From NCBI GenBank assembly GCA_905221455.1, contig CAJNDF010000001.1:62001-126000 (forward strand): 64,000 nt of DNA. Direction: 5' to 3'. Below are positions 1 to 9,244 of this stretch, piece by piece. The notes under the pieces were generated by a model. It saw only the letters and a program-made list of their open reading frames with translations. It did not search any database and was not told the DNA's origin. The DNA comes from a bacterium. Its GTDB lineage: Bacteria > Bacillota > Bacilli > Lactobacillales > Streptococcaceae. Every line of letters begins with the position of its first letter. The first letter of the stretch is position 1. The position numbers and the translations under genes were made by a program.

Positions 1-652
<652 letters not shown>

Positions 653-687
653 TTAGGCTGGTTTAACAAATTTAGGTTGGATTTTTA

Positions 688-790
688 TACTCAATGAAAA
701 TCAAAGAGCTAACTAGGAAGCTAGCCGCAGGCTGTACTTGAGTACGGCAAGGCGAAGCTGACGTGGTTTGAATTTGATTTTCGAAGAGTA
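688..790. repeat. BOX element (A-C type, 103 bp)
   Basis: This 103-bp repeat starts TACTC and ends GAGTA as terminal inverted repeats. It contains the boxA core ACGGCAAGGCGAAGCTGACG, known from the BOX-PCR primer, and a boxC-like stem GCCGCAGGCTGTACTTGAGT. It is flanked on both sides by TTA. The right-hand TTA (791-793) is the complement of the ilvN stop codon TAA, so the element sits directly against the end of ilvN, between ilvN and ilvC. Other copies are at 18516, 25434 and 51168, with a remnant at 19379. Confidence 0.95.
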
Positions 791-1267
791 TTAGTCGCGG
801 GTAAATCCAGTTGCACCCGTACGAGCAATATTGCGAATACCGTATGGTCGAATGACTCGCAATAGGGCTTCACTCTTCTCAGCATTTCCTGTCATCTGAA
901 TAGTAATCGAGCTTGGAGCTACGTCTACTACCGTTGCACGGAAAGGTTGAATAATCGCTAGAATCTCAGCTCTCTTCTCAGCTGGCGCTGACATCTTAAC
1001 CAAAATCACCTCGCGCTCCAAATGAGGCTTGTCTGTAATATCACGAATGCGAATCACATCAATTTGACGATTGAGCTGCTTGATGATTTGCTCTACTTCA
1101 TCATGAGAAGCTACATCAATAATGATGGTGATGCGCGATACATTCGGATCTTCTGTTGCTCCAACAGAGATGCTTTCGATATTAACCTGACGGCGAGACA
1201 AGACACCGGTAAAGCGATTGAGGACTCCTGAACGATTTTGTAGTTTTGCTGTTAACATTCTACGCAT
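791..1267 (-). CDS. ilvN: Acetolactate synthase small (regulatory) subunit
   Basis: The 158-residue regulatory subunit of acetohydroxyacid synthase binds valine through its N-terminal ACT domain and activates IlvB. The ACT domain is seen as LTAKLQNRSGVLNRFTGVLS near residues 5-25, followed by the C-terminal ALS_ss_C domain. The length is normal. Translation may begin at 1267 (MRRMLTAK), overlapping the ilvB end by 8 bp, or at the in-frame ATG at 1258. The overlap points to translational coupling with ilvB. The stop codon is formed by the TTA that flanks the adjacent BOX element. Confidence 0.97.
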   Translation of the reverse strand: MRRMLTAKLQNRSGVLNRFTGVLSRRQVNIESISVGATEDPNVSRITIIIDVASHDEVEQIIKQLNRQIDVIRIRDITDKPHLEREVILVKMSAPAEKRAEILAIIQPFRATVVDVAPSSITIQMTGNAEKSEALLRVIRPYGIRNIARTGATGFTRD

Positions 1268-2960
1268 GGAACTTCACCCCCAACATCTCATGATTACTCT
1301 TACCAGCTGGTACCATTGGTAACACCTGTTCCTTACGAGAAATATCTACCTCGATTAGCATAGGAACATCCTCAGTGATGACTTCAAGGTCTTGAGCCAA
1401 AGTCTCAGGATTGTCAAACTTATAGTTTTTAATGCCATAAGCCTGTGCCATCAATTGGAAATCAGGAAGGGTATCAAAGACTGACTCTGACGTTCTACCT
1501 TCATAGAAGGATTCCTGCCACTGGCGAACCATTCCAAGTGAGTGGTTGTTCAGCATAACAACCTTGATTGGCACCTTGTAAATGTTCAAAATAGCCAATT
1601 CCTGGTTAGTCATTTGGAAACCACCATCCCCAACAAACAAGACTACTTCCTTATCCGGGTTAGCAATTTTAGCACCTATTGCTGCTGGAATTCCGAATCC
1701 CATGGTTCCCAAACCACCTGAAGTCACTAACTGACGTTCATTTTGGTATGGATAATACTGAGCTGTCCACATTTGGTGTTGACCAACGTCTGTGACCACA
1801 ATGGCATCTCCGTTGGTCAATTCACCAATGCGTTCAATAACGGCTTGCGGCTGAACCACACGCTCTTTCTTATCATAAGAACGAACGCGGTTCTTGTCTT
1901 TAGTGACTTTTTCAATCCATTTTTCAGTATTGTTATGAACGGTTGGTTCTGCCAACAACATTTGCAAAGCTTTCTTAGCATCACCCACCACAGGAATATC
2001 TGCACTGATAATCTTACCAATCTCAGCTGGGTCAATATCAATGTGGGCAACCTTGGCATTCTTAGCGAAGGTCTTTGGATTTCCTGTCAAGCGATCATCG
2101 AAACGGCAACCAATACTAATCATAAAATCAGCTTCTGTCATGGCAATATTTGCTGCGAATGACCCGTGCATACCTCCCATTCCAAGGAAGAGTGGATGAG
2201 TCGTTGCAATCGTACCTTGCCCTAAAAGACTGGTTACCACTGGAATCTGATAGCGTTCTGCAAATTCATTTAATTCTGCAGCAGCTTCAGCATAACTAAT
2301 TCCACCACCAGCTAGCAAGACTGGCTTTTTAGCCTTGGATAATTGCTTCAAGATTTTTTTGATTTGCATATCATTTGGCTCAAGAGTCGGCTGATAGCTT
2401 GGTAGGTTCACTTCTGGTGAATAAATGAAGTCTGTTTCTAAAGCAGATACATCTTTAGGTAGGTCAATGACAACTGGCCCTGGACGGCCTGTAGTTGCGA
2501 TATGGACAGCTTCCGTAATGATACGAGGGATATCTGCTGTCTCACGAACTTGGTAATTGTACTTAGTGATTGGCATGGTAATTCCCACGATGTCTGCCTC
2601 CTGAAAGGCATCTTTCCCAATCCCTGCTCGCGCCACCTGACCTGTAAAGACCAAAAGGGGAACGCTATCGCTCATGGCATCCGCAATCCCTGTAATGGCA
2701 TTTGTTGCTCCTGGTCCACTAGTGACGACTGCAACACCCAACTTTCCAGTTGATTTGGCATAACCTTCAGCTTCATGCAAACAACCTTGCTCATGGCGTC
2801 CTAGAATGTGGCGAATGCCTTTAAAATTATATATCGCATCATAAAAAGGCAAGACAGCACCACCTGGATAACCAAAGATGGTATCAATTCCTAAATCACG
2901 AAGTGTTTCCAAAACCAGGTCCGACCCCGTCTTAGGAGATTCTAAACTGATTTTCTCCAT
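1260..2960 (-). CDS. ilvB: Acetolactate synthase large (catalytic) subunit
   Basis: This 566-residue ThDP enzyme condenses pyruvate with pyruvate or 2-ketobutyrate, the first common step of branched-chain amino acid synthesis. The N-terminal ThDP pyrimidine domain has the catalytic glutamate region GRHEQGCLHEAEGYA. The middle FAD/DHAP-like domain follows, and the C-terminal PP domain carries the Mg-ThDP motif GDGGFQMTNQELAILNIYKV. It is the first gene of ilvB-ilvN(-ilvC). The promoter and a CodY-like site lie directly upstream, which fits nutritional repression when branched-chain amino acids are plentiful. Confidence 0.98.
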   Translation of the reverse strand: MEKISLESPKTGSDLVLETLRDLGIDTIFGYPGGAVLPFYDAIYNFKGIRHILGRHEQGCLHEAEGYAKSTGKLGVAVVTSGPGATNAITGIADAMSDSVPLLVFTGQVARAGIGKDAFQEADIVGITMPITKYNYQVRETADIPRIITEAVHIATTGRPGPVVIDLPKDVSALETDFIYSPEVNLPSYQPTLEPNDMQIKKILKQLSKAKKPVLLAGGGISYAEAAAELNEFAERYQIPVVTSLLGQGTIATTHPLFLGMGGMHGSFAANIAMTEADFMISIGCRFDDRLTGNPKTFAKNAKVAHIDIDPAEIGKIISADIPVVGDAKKALQMLLAEPTVHNNTEKWIEKVTKDKNRVRSYDKKERVVQPQAVIERIGELTNGDAIVVTDVGQHQMWTAQYYPYQNERQLVTSGGLGTMGFGIPAAIGAKIANPDKEVVLFVGDGGFQMTNQELAILNIYKVPIKVVMLNNHSLGMVRQWQESFYEGRTSESVFDTLPDFQLMAQAYGIKNYKFDNPETLAQDLEVITEDVPMLIEVDISRKEQVLPMVPAGKSNHEMLGVKFHA

Positions 2961-2998
2961 TGTTCCCCTTTCTTTCCTCTTAAAAATAACTTGTTACT

Positions 2999-3053
2999 AT
3001 CATACCACTTTTTCAAAATTTTTCAAGACAAAAGAAGAAATTTTCTGAATTTT
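2999..3053 (-). promoter_or_regulatory. ilvB promoter with CodY-like site
   Basis: Read on the minus strand, a -35 TTGAAA (3021-3026) and an extended -10 TGG-TATGAT (2999-3004) are separated by 16 nt. Just upstream at 3039-3053 is AATTTTCTGAATTTT, a 13/15 match to the CodY consensus AATTTTCWGAAAATT. CodY control of ilv genes is well known in low-GC Gram-positives. Control here is inferred from the motif. Confidence 0.6.
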
Positions 3054-3120
3054 CTATTTTAACGTTTATTTATGAATGTTATTTTGGTTTTTATTTAAAA
3101 GATACCGATTTCATTTACTG

Positions 3121-3152
3121 AAAAAGAAAAAAGAACTGATTTCTCAGTTCTT
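3121..3152 (-). terminator. Intrinsic terminator after the fakA-like gene
   Basis: On the minus strand AAGAACTGA-GAAA-TCAGTTCTT forms a perfect stem followed by a T-rich run (complement of 3121-3130). It separates the fakA-like gene from the ilvB promoter. Confidence 0.85.
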
Positions 3153-3160
3153 CATTAATC

Positions 3161-4828
3161 TTATTCCACACTAAATAGGTATGGGTAAACTGGTTGTTGG
3201 CCTTGGTGAATCTCTACTTCAACATCTTCGAATTCTTCTGCGATTTCTTGGGCAATTTCATTGGCAAGTTCTTCACTTCCGTCTTCACCGACATAGAAGG
3301 TTACGATTTCACTATCTTCATCCAACATATGTTTCAATGTTTCAGTCAAGGTTTGGTGCATATCAGGGTTTGACACGAGAATTTTCCCATCCACCATACC
3401 TAGATTATCGTTTTCATGGATTTCTAAGCCATCAATGGTTGTATCACGCACAGCTGTTGTGACGCTTCCGCTAACGACATCGCTAAGAGCAGCAGTCATA
3501 CGCTCTTGGTTTTCTTCGATGGACTTGCTTGGATCAAAGGCAAGAAGACTTGTCAAACCTTGAGGAAGAGTGCGAGCTTCCACCACTACTGCTGGTTGTT
3601 CCAAAACTTCTGCTGCAGATTGAGCTGCCATGAAGATATTCTTGTTGTTTGGCAAGAAGATAATATTACGAGCATTAACCTGTTCAACAGCCTTAATAAA
3701 GTCTTCTGTTGAAGGATTCATGGTTTGACCGCCTTCGATAACATAATCAACACCTTGAGAACGGAAGATATCTGCTAGACCTTTACCAGCCACCACAGCA
3801 ATCAAAGCATACTCTTTTTCTTCAGCTGGTTTGCTAACTTGAGCAGCTTCTTTCTCAACCTGTGCTTCATGTTGGTTACGCATGTTGTCAACTTTTACCT
3901 TGACCAAGCTACCATATTTGAGACCTTCTTGCATAACAAGTCCTGGATCTTCTGTATGGACATGGACTTTAACAATTTCATCATCGTTGACAACGAGGAG
4001 AGAATCCCCAAGTTCATTCAAGTAGTTACGGAATTCGTCGTAGTCAAAATCTTTGGCATAGGTTGGACCTTGCTTAAGAGCTACCATGATTTCAGTACAG
4101 TAACCAAATGTGATGTCCTCAGTCGCTACGTGACCAGCTACAGACTTGTGGTGCTCCGCATTGATCATTTCACTCATATTAGCAGGAGTCGCCACAAAGT
4201 CCTCAGATGCAATATATTCGCCAGTAAGGGCTGAAAGGAAACCTTCGTAGATGAAGACCAGTCCTTGACCACCTGAGTCCACAACGCCAACTTCTTTCAA
4301 TACTGGAAGCATATCTGGCGTTTTAGCTAGAGCTGTTTTAGCACCTTCTAAGGCTGCACGCATGACTTCAACAGCGTCATCTGTTTGCTCAGCCTTTTTC
4401 TTAGCACCGATAGCAGCACCACGAGAAACTGTCAAAATCGTTCCTTCAACTGGTTTCATCACGGCCTTATAGGCAACTTCCACACCTGATTGGAAGGCAA
4501 GGGCCAAATCTTGACCTGTTAACTCGTCTTTATCCTTGATGGCTTGTGAAAATCCGCGGAAAAGCTGAGACGTAATAACACCTGAGTTTCCACGCGCACC
4601 CATCAAAAGACCTTTGGCAAGAATGCTCGCTACTTCTCCAACTGTAGAAGCTGGCTTGTCTGCAACTTCCTTAGCACCATTTTCAATGGTCATTCCCATA
4701 TTTGTACCAGTATCTCCATCTGGAACTGGGAAGACGTTTAATGAATTGACATATTCAGCTTGCTTATTCAAGCGAGTTGATGCAGCCTGCACCATTTCTT
4801 GAAATAAGCTAGTAGTAATTTTTGACAC
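3161..4828 (-). CDS. fakA: DhaL/DegV-type fatty acid kinase subunit A-like protein
   Basis: The 555-residue protein has the FakA (YloV) architecture. An N-terminal DhaL kinase domain carries the ATP/Mg motif NVFPVPDGDTGTNM near residues 29-42 and a second conserved GARGNSGVITSQ block. A middle domain and a C-terminal DegV-like region follow. FakA phosphorylates fatty acids presented by FakB lipid-binding proteins, feeding exogenous fatty acids into phospholipids. It lies 2 bp from an upstream Asp23-family gene, the conserved Firmicutes pair. The symbol is assigned by family resemblance. Confidence 0.88.
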   Translation of the reverse strand: MSKITTSLFQEMVQAASTRLNKQAEYVNSLNVFPVPDGDTGTNMGMTIENGAKEVADKPASTVGEVASILAKGLLMGARGNSGVITSQLFRGFSQAIKDKDELTGQDLALAFQSGVEVAYKAVMKPVEGTILTVSRGAAIGAKKKAEQTDDAVEVMRAALEGAKTALAKTPDMLPVLKEVGVVDSGGQGLVFIYEGFLSALTGEYIASEDFVATPANMSEMINAEHHKSVAGHVATEDITFGYCTEIMVALKQGPTYAKDFDYDEFRNYLNELGDSLLVVNDDEIVKVHVHTEDPGLVMQEGLKYGSLVKVKVDNMRNQHEAQVEKEAAQVSKPAEEKEYALIAVVAGKGLADIFRSQGVDYVIEGGQTMNPSTEDFIKAVEQVNARNIIFLPNNKNIFMAAQSAAEVLEQPAVVVEARTLPQGLTSLLAFDPSKSIEENQERMTAALSDVVSGSVTTAVRDTTIDGLEIHENDNLGMVDGKILVSNPDMHQTLTETLKHMLDEDSEIVTFYVGEDGSEELANEIAQEIAEEFEDVEVEIHQGQQPVYPYLFSVE

Positions 4829-4830
4829 GG

Positions 4831-5196
4831 TTATTCTCCTACAACTTTGATATTTTGAATGTAGACATTTACAGTCTGAGCGGTAATTCCAAGTTGGTTT
4901 TCCAAACTAAATCGAACACGCTCTTGAATGTTTTTTGACACTTCGCTAATCTTTGTTCCGTAGCTCAACACGGTATATACATCAACTGCAATACTGCCAT
5001 CTTCGGCCGCCTTTACGACGACACCTTTAGAATAATTTTCCTTACCTAGAAGGGCTTGAAAATTATCTTTGAGGGCATTTTTACTAGCCATACCGACCAC
5101 ACCAAAAATCTCAGTTGCTGCTCCACCTACGACGGTTGCAATCACTTCATCTGTTAGTTCGATTTGACCATCTTTTGTATTAATTTTTACAGTCAT
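4831..5196 (-). CDS. Asp23/Gls24 family (DUF322) envelope stress protein
   Basis: A 121-residue Asp23-family protein. The recognisable parts are the start MTVKINTKDGQIELTDEVIA, the AATEIFGVVGMA block and the C-terminal ENQLGITAQTVNVYIQNIKV. Proteins of this family associate with the membrane or respond to cell envelope stress in some species. The YloU-type member is found beside fakA, as here, in many Firmicutes. Only 2 bp separate it from the fakA-like gene, so they are almost certainly cotranscribed. Its biochemical role is not established. Confidence 0.9.
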   Translation of the reverse strand: MTVKINTKDGQIELTDEVIATVVGGAATEIFGVVGMASKNALKDNFQALLGKENYSKGVVVKAAEDGSIAVDVYTVLSYGTKISEVSKNIQERVRFSLENQLGITAQTVNVYIQNIKVVGE

Positions 5197-5316
5197 CCTT
5201 TTTACCTCAACTAGTTGATACTCTATTTTATCATATTTCAGCCCAAGTGTAAAAGCAGAATACTGTATCAGCGGATATTTACTCTATTTTTCAAATGATT
5301 TTACACCTACAATAAA

Positions 5317-5337
5317 AGAAAAAAGACCCTAAGGTCT
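5317..5337 (-). terminator. Intrinsic terminator after rpmB
   Basis: Minus-strand AGACC-TTAG-GGTCT stem (5324-5337) followed by TTTTTTCTTTT, immediately downstream of rpmB. Confidence 0.8.
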
Positions 5338-5351
5338 CCTTACTTTTATTA

Positions 5352-5540
5352 TTAAACGCGTTCAACTTTACCTGATTTCAAAGCACGAGCTGAAGCCCAA
5401 ACTTTTTTAGGTTTACCATCGATAAGAACAGTAACTTTTTGAAGGTTTGGTTTTACGGCACGTTTTGTTTGGTTCATCGCGTGTGAACGGTTGTTTCCTG
5501 ATACAGTCTTACGACCTGTAAAGTAACATACTTTAGCCAT
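5352..5540 (-). CDS. rpmB: 50S ribosomal protein L28
   Basis: The 62-residue protein begins [20 protein letters not shown] and has the basic [19 protein letters not shown] region typical of bacterial L28. It is a component of the large ribosomal subunit. A strong Shine-Dalgarno AGGAGG precedes the start. It is monocistronic, with its own promoter (5599-5627) and terminator. Only one CxxC-like cysteine is present, so this is the zinc-free form. Confidence 0.97.
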   Translation of the reverse strand: MAKVCYFTGRKTVSGNNRSHAMNQTKRAVKPNLQKVTVLIDGKPKKVWASARALKSGKVERV

Positions 5541-5598
5541 TGTGTTTTCCTCCTATTAGATCTAATATAGCGGATGTGCTAGCACCACATACCGTACT

Positions 5599-5627
5599 AT
5601 GTTATCACACTTTCTCCTTTTTTGCAA
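5599..5627 (-). promoter_or_regulatory. rpmB promoter
   Basis: Minus-strand -35 TTGCAA (5622-5627) and -10 TAACAT (5599-5604) with a 17-nt spacer, about 58 nt upstream of the rpmB start. Confidence 0.65.
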
Positions 5628-5645
5628 GGGAATTGGAAGATTTTT

Positions 5646-6320
5646 TTATCTAACGTAGACAATTCCCAACTTCCCAAAGGCCACATCTCCACGGATAATC
5701 AAAGTTTTACTGGTTGGAGCTAGAGAAGTATCTGCCTTGGCTACACCACAGAAAGTTTCCACCTTCAAATCCACTCGCCAATGTTGGGGAACATAGATAA
5801 CTGCATTGCCAAAACCAACTTCCACCTTCAGGGTTGCAGTATCTCCTAAAATCTCTGCATTGTCATAATATATCTTAGCATTACCAAAACCAACTTCTAC
5901 TTGGTCGTCTACCAATTCTTGGTTTTGCTTGTAGAAAGTCCCAGTCCCAAAAGCGACTTCCTTGTCTATAAAAATGGTTTTTTCACCATCATACCACCAT
6001 CTTTTCCCGTTCCAAGTTCTGTTAGAATGAGTAAGTGCGCTGACACCCATTACGATTAAAATACTTGCCCAGAACAATGACTGATTGGGAATTGGTAAAA
6101 TGCCATAAAAGTGGTTAGCAATCATTAAGGCCACTAAGGCTGTAAAAGAGGCTGAAGTTAAGTGACGACGCAACAAAGCTCCAACTGATTGATAGGCAAA
6201 AAATCCAATACCAATCAAAGGCCAAATTTGCCCACCGAATGAAGGGATTCCAAAATTCCCTTGTAATAATATTAAAGCCGCCAAAATGAGCAACACAATA
6301 CCAAATACTTTCTTTTTCAT
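5646..6320 (-). CDS. LiaF-like membrane protein (toast-rack C-terminal domain)
   Basis: The 224-residue protein has about four hydrophobic segments in the first 115 residues (for example VFGIVLLILAALILLQGN) and a soluble C-terminal half. That half contains repeated VEVGFGNAKIYYDN and VEVGFGNAVIYV strands, like the LiaF/VraT DUF2154 family linked to cell-envelope antibiotic response. It lies 4 bp downstream of the LytTR gene and is probably cotranscribed with it. In LytTR/LiaF-like pairs the membrane protein is thought to influence the regulator. That role here is an inference. Confidence 0.8.
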   Translation of the reverse strand: MKKKVFGIVLLILAALILLQGNFGIPSFGGQIWPLIGIGFFAYQSVGALLRRHLTSASFTALVALMIANHFYGILPIPNQSLFWASILIVMGVSALTHSNRTWNGKRWWYDGEKTIFIDKEVAFGTGTFYKQNQELVDDQVEVGFGNAKIYYDNAEILGDTATLKVEVGFGNAVIYVPQHWRVDLKVETFCGVAKADTSLAPTSKTLIIRGDVAFGKLGIVYVR

Positions 6321-6324
6321 GTTC

Positions 6325-6771
6325 TTACCTCATGTTTCTTAGATTTTCTTTTAGGAGGGATTGGTAATGCCGTGACACATGAACCTCCTTATGGGTCTGA
6401 TAAAAGGAAATGGTGCCCGTTCCTGAAAAGGACTTGTCCACCGAATAGATTTGCCGAATATTAGCAATAGTTGACTTGGATACCCGACTAAAATAGCGAG
6501 GAAGAATAGCCTCTAACTCATAGAGTTTAAGCCGAACTTCGTAGGCATCTTTCTGGGTATGAGCGTAAATCTTGTTCCCTTCTGTTTCAAAGAAGAGAAT
6601 TTCCGACAAATCCAGATAATATTCACCCGTCCCCTTGTAAAAAATCAACCTAGGAGACTTGGATTCTTGCAAGAGGCGCTGTAAATCCGCAATCTCATCT
6701 GTCAAAGCCGCTGCCTTGATGACAATTTCAGTTTCCTCTAAATTGCTGTCAATTTCGATTCGTAACTTCAT
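6325..6771 (-). CDS. LytTR-domain DNA-binding regulator
   Basis: A 148-residue protein whose C-terminal two thirds is a LytTR DNA-binding domain. The hallmarks are YYLDLSEILFFETEGNKIYAH, the RLKLYELEAILP helix, and FSRVSKSTIANIRQIYSVD. There is no receiver domain, so it is a stand-alone LytTR regulator. It is cotranscribed with the LiaF-like gene (4-bp gap). Stand-alone LytTR proteins paired with membrane proteins often act as inhibitor-regulated systems and may autoregulate. The target genes are unknown. Confidence 0.85.
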   Translation of the reverse strand: MKLRIEIDSNLEETEIVIKAAALTDEIADLQRLLQESKSPRLIFYKGTGEYYLDLSEILFFETEGNKIYAHTQKDAYEVRLKLYELEAILPRYFSRVSKSTIANIRQIYSVDKSFSGTGTISFYQTHKEVHVSRHYQSLLKENLRNMR

Positions 6772-6884
6772 TCCATCTCCTTTCTGACTCTACTATATCA
6801 AAGGTAAAATAAGAAAACAAGAGCAAAAAAGCAAGTGGTTACTTTAGACTCGTAAGTGGTTGTGGGACCACCTTAACTTACAGG

Positions 6885-7403
6885 TCAAAATAGAAAGAAA
6901 ATCACACCCCACACAAGTCCGCAAGCATAACCAATCAAGACATCCTTGGGATAATGAACGCCACCTAGGACTCTTACTAGACCCAGGAAAACCGACAAGA
7001 TCAACAAGATAAAGCCTACAGTTAGACTAGCATGTAAGCAAGCCATAGAGATAATGGTAGCTGAAAAGACATGACGACTAGGCATAGACTGACCAGGACT
7101 ATCTCTGTCTAGTAGCGGGACAATTTCCCAAACTTCATAAGGCCTAGGGGCATTGAGTTTCTTACGGAGAAGGGACAAAATCACAAAACCTGACGCAGGG
7201 ACAAACACATACATCAAGACCTGCTTCCCAAGTCCTTCTTGGAGATAGGTAATTACTAACAAGGTTAAATAAACTATAGGCATGGCTACTGTCATAAACC
7301 GATTGAAAGCTCTTAATAACCTCAGAAAAAAAGGATTATTTTCAATCTTACCAGCCATGTGGTCATACCATTCTTGATAATTTTTCATATATTTTCTCAT
7401 CAC
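6885..7403 (-). CDS. PAP2-family membrane phosphatase
   Basis: A 172-residue integral membrane protein with the three PAP2 phosphatase motifs: KKLNAPRP (KX6RP-type), PSRH (motif 2), and RVLGGVHYPKD (SRX5H-type, with R and catalytic H). Likely substrates are lipid phosphates such as phosphatidic acid or undecaprenyl diphosphate. The substrate cannot be told from sequence. Several hydrophobic helices surround the motifs. The start is uncertain: MMRKYMKNYQEW contains a second ATG five codons in, with only a weak ribosome-binding site. Confidence 0.85.
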   Translation of the reverse strand: MMRKYMKNYQEWYDHMAGKIENNPFFLRLLRAFNRFMTVAMPIVYLTLLVITYLQEGLGKQVLMYVFVPASGFVILSLLRKKLNAPRPYEVWEIVPLLDRDSPGQSMPSRHVFSATIISMACLHASLTVGFILLILSVFLGLVRVLGGVHYPKDVLIGYACGLVWGVIFFLF

Positions 7404-7453
7404 TTACTCAAATTTTGCTTATAGGGAAGCACTTGTCTTCTAGTATAGTGCAG

Positions 7454-7480
7454 AAAAAGAAGGCCGTCAAGCCTTCTTTG
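7454..7480 (-). terminator. Intrinsic terminator after the ABC exporter pair
   Basis: Minus-strand AAGAAGGC-TTGAC-GGCCTTCTTTTT, directly after the stop of the second ABC gene. Confidence 0.85.
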
Positions 7481-7483
7481 GGT

Positions 7484-9244
7484 TTATTCTTCTGCTTCGT
7501 CTTCTGTAAATTGACTGTTGTAGAGATCAGCGTAGAAGCCTCCTTGTGCCATCAACTCATCATGATTGCCTTGCTCAATGATATTGCCATCTTTCATGAC
7601 AAGGATCAAGTCAGCATTTCGGATAGTTGACAAGCGGTGGGCGATGACAAAGGAAGTTCTTCCCTCCATCAAACGATCCATGGCTTTCTGAATCAATTCC
7701 TCTGTACGGGTATCAACAGAAGAAGTCGCCTCATCTAGGATTAGGAGTGGCGCATCTTTCAGCAAAGCACGAGCGATAGTCAAGAGTTGTTTTTGTCCGA
7801 CAGACAAGGTCACTGTATCATCCAAGACGGTATCGTAACCATCTGGTAGGGTCATAATAAAGTGGTGAATCCCTACAGCCTTGCTGGCTTCAATCACGCG
7901 CTCATCACTAATCCCCTCTTGGTTATAGATAAGATTGTCGCGAATGGTTCCTTCAAAGAGCCAAGTATCCTGCAAGACCATTGAAAAGGCATCGTGTACT
8001 TCCGAACGCTTCATCTCTTTGGTATCCACGCCATCGATGCGGATTCTCCCCTTATCAATCTCATAAAACTTCATCAAAAGATTGACAATAGTTGTCTTAC
8101 CAGCCCCAGTCGGTCCGACAATGGCAACCTTTTGACCTGCATGAGCCGTCGCAGAAAAATCGTGGATGATAGTCCGATCAGGAGTATAACCAAAAGAAAC
8201 TCGATCAAAGACTACTTGACCTTTCATATCGCTCAATTGTCTTTCTTTATGGGATTCGTCTTCCATTTCCTCTTCAGCTAGGAATTCGAAGACACGTCCC
8301 ATGGCTGCACTAGCCTGCTGCAAACTAGTAATCCCTTGGGCGATTTGTGAAAGAGGCTGAGAAAAGATACGAACGTAGGCCATAAAGGCAACGATAATCC
8401 CGATACTGATGTGTCCATTTAAAGCCAAGGCTGCACCAACGATAATCACCAAGGCATAGCTAAAGTTCCCAATAAACATCATAATCGGCATCATAATCCC
8501 TGAAATAAATTGAGATTTCCAGATACTATCATACAGACGATTGTTTAATGTCGCAAATTCTTCTTTCGTACTCTCGATGGCATTGTAACTGGTCACCACA
8601 TTATGGCCAGAGTACATTTCCTCTACGTAGCCATTGACAGCTGCCAAATCTTGTTGCTGATTCTTAAAAAAGCCCTGGGATTTGCCCATAAAGACGGACA
8701 CGAAAACAAAGCCAATAAGGGTTGACATAACCGTCACCAAGGCTAAAATCCAGTTCATCCCAAACATGGTTACCAAGACTGCCACGACCAATAAAGTGGA
8801 TGAAAGAACTATCCCCAGACTTTGATTGAGGGACTGGGCCGCAGTGTCAACGTCATTAGTCACACGAGACAAGGTATCCCCTTGAGAATGTCCATCAAAA
8901 TATCCCAATGGAAGGCGATTAATTTTCTCTGCAATCGCTGTTCTCAAACGCTCTGAAAAACGTTGAATGACTGTTGTAAACAGAAAGGCCTGCAAATAAT
9001 TTGATAGAAGCCCGATTACATAGATGACAGCCAAAAAACTACCAATGGCTGCAACCGCAGCGACATCCACACTTGTTTCTAGCCCACTTGCAATAATATT
9101 GGTCATTTCCTTGATACGAGTTGGACCATATACAGTAATGATATTGGATACGATTGTTGCTAGAAAGGCGATCAGAAGGGCAAACTGGAGGCCTGCAAGA
9201 TAGGGTTTACTCTGTTTCAAAAGAGACATTTTCTTATTTTCCAT
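7484..9244 (-). CDS. ABC exporter half-transporter, type IV, heterodimer subunit 2
   Basis: About 586 residues: an N-terminal six-helix ABC_membrane domain (residues 20-310) followed by a nucleotide-binding domain. The NBD has Walker A GPTGAGKTT, Walker B LLILDEATSSVD and the switch histidine in FVIAHRLSTI. The signature LSVGQKQ is degenerate relative to LSGGQ, which is typical of one site in heterodimeric exporters. The start at 9244 (MENKKMSLLKQ) is chosen for its Shine-Dalgarno AGGAGG and overlaps the partner gene by 11 bp. The likely role is multidrug or lipid/peptide export, as in PatAB- or LmrCD-like pairs. The substrate is unknown. Confidence 0.9.
   Translation of the reverse strand: MENKKMSLLKQSKPYLAGLQFALLIAFLATIVSNIITVYGPTRIKEMTNIIASGLETSVDVAAVAAIGSFLAVIYVIGLLSNYLQAFLFTTVIQRFSERLRTAIAEKINRLPLGYFDGHSQGDTLSRVTNDVDTAAQSLNQSLGIVLSSTLLVVAVLVTMFGMNWILALVTVMSTLIGFVFVSVFMGKSQGFFKNQQQDLAAVNGYVEEMYSGHNVVTSYNAIESTKEEFATLNNRLYDSIWKSQFISGIMMPIMMFIGNFSYALVIIVGAALALNGHISIGIIVAFMAYVRIFSQPLSQIAQGITSLQQASAAMGRVFEFLAEEEMEDESHKERQLSDMKGQVVFDRVSFGYTPDRTIIHDFSATAHAGQKVAIVGPTGAGKTTIVNLLMKFYEIDKGRIRIDGVDTKEMKRSEVHDAFSMVLQDTWLFEGTIRDNLIYNQEGISDERVIEASKAVGIHHFIMTLPDGYDTVLDDTVTLSVGQKQLLTIARALLKDAPLLILDEATSSVDTRTEELIQKAMDRLMEGRTSFVIAHRLSTIRNADLILVMKDGNIIEQGNHDELMAQGGFYADLYNSQFTEDEAEE

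Noticed and set aside
2961..3160. T-box leader for ilvB
   Set aside because: The promoter lies only about 30 nt before the start, leaving no room for a T-box, and no T-box sequence is seen.
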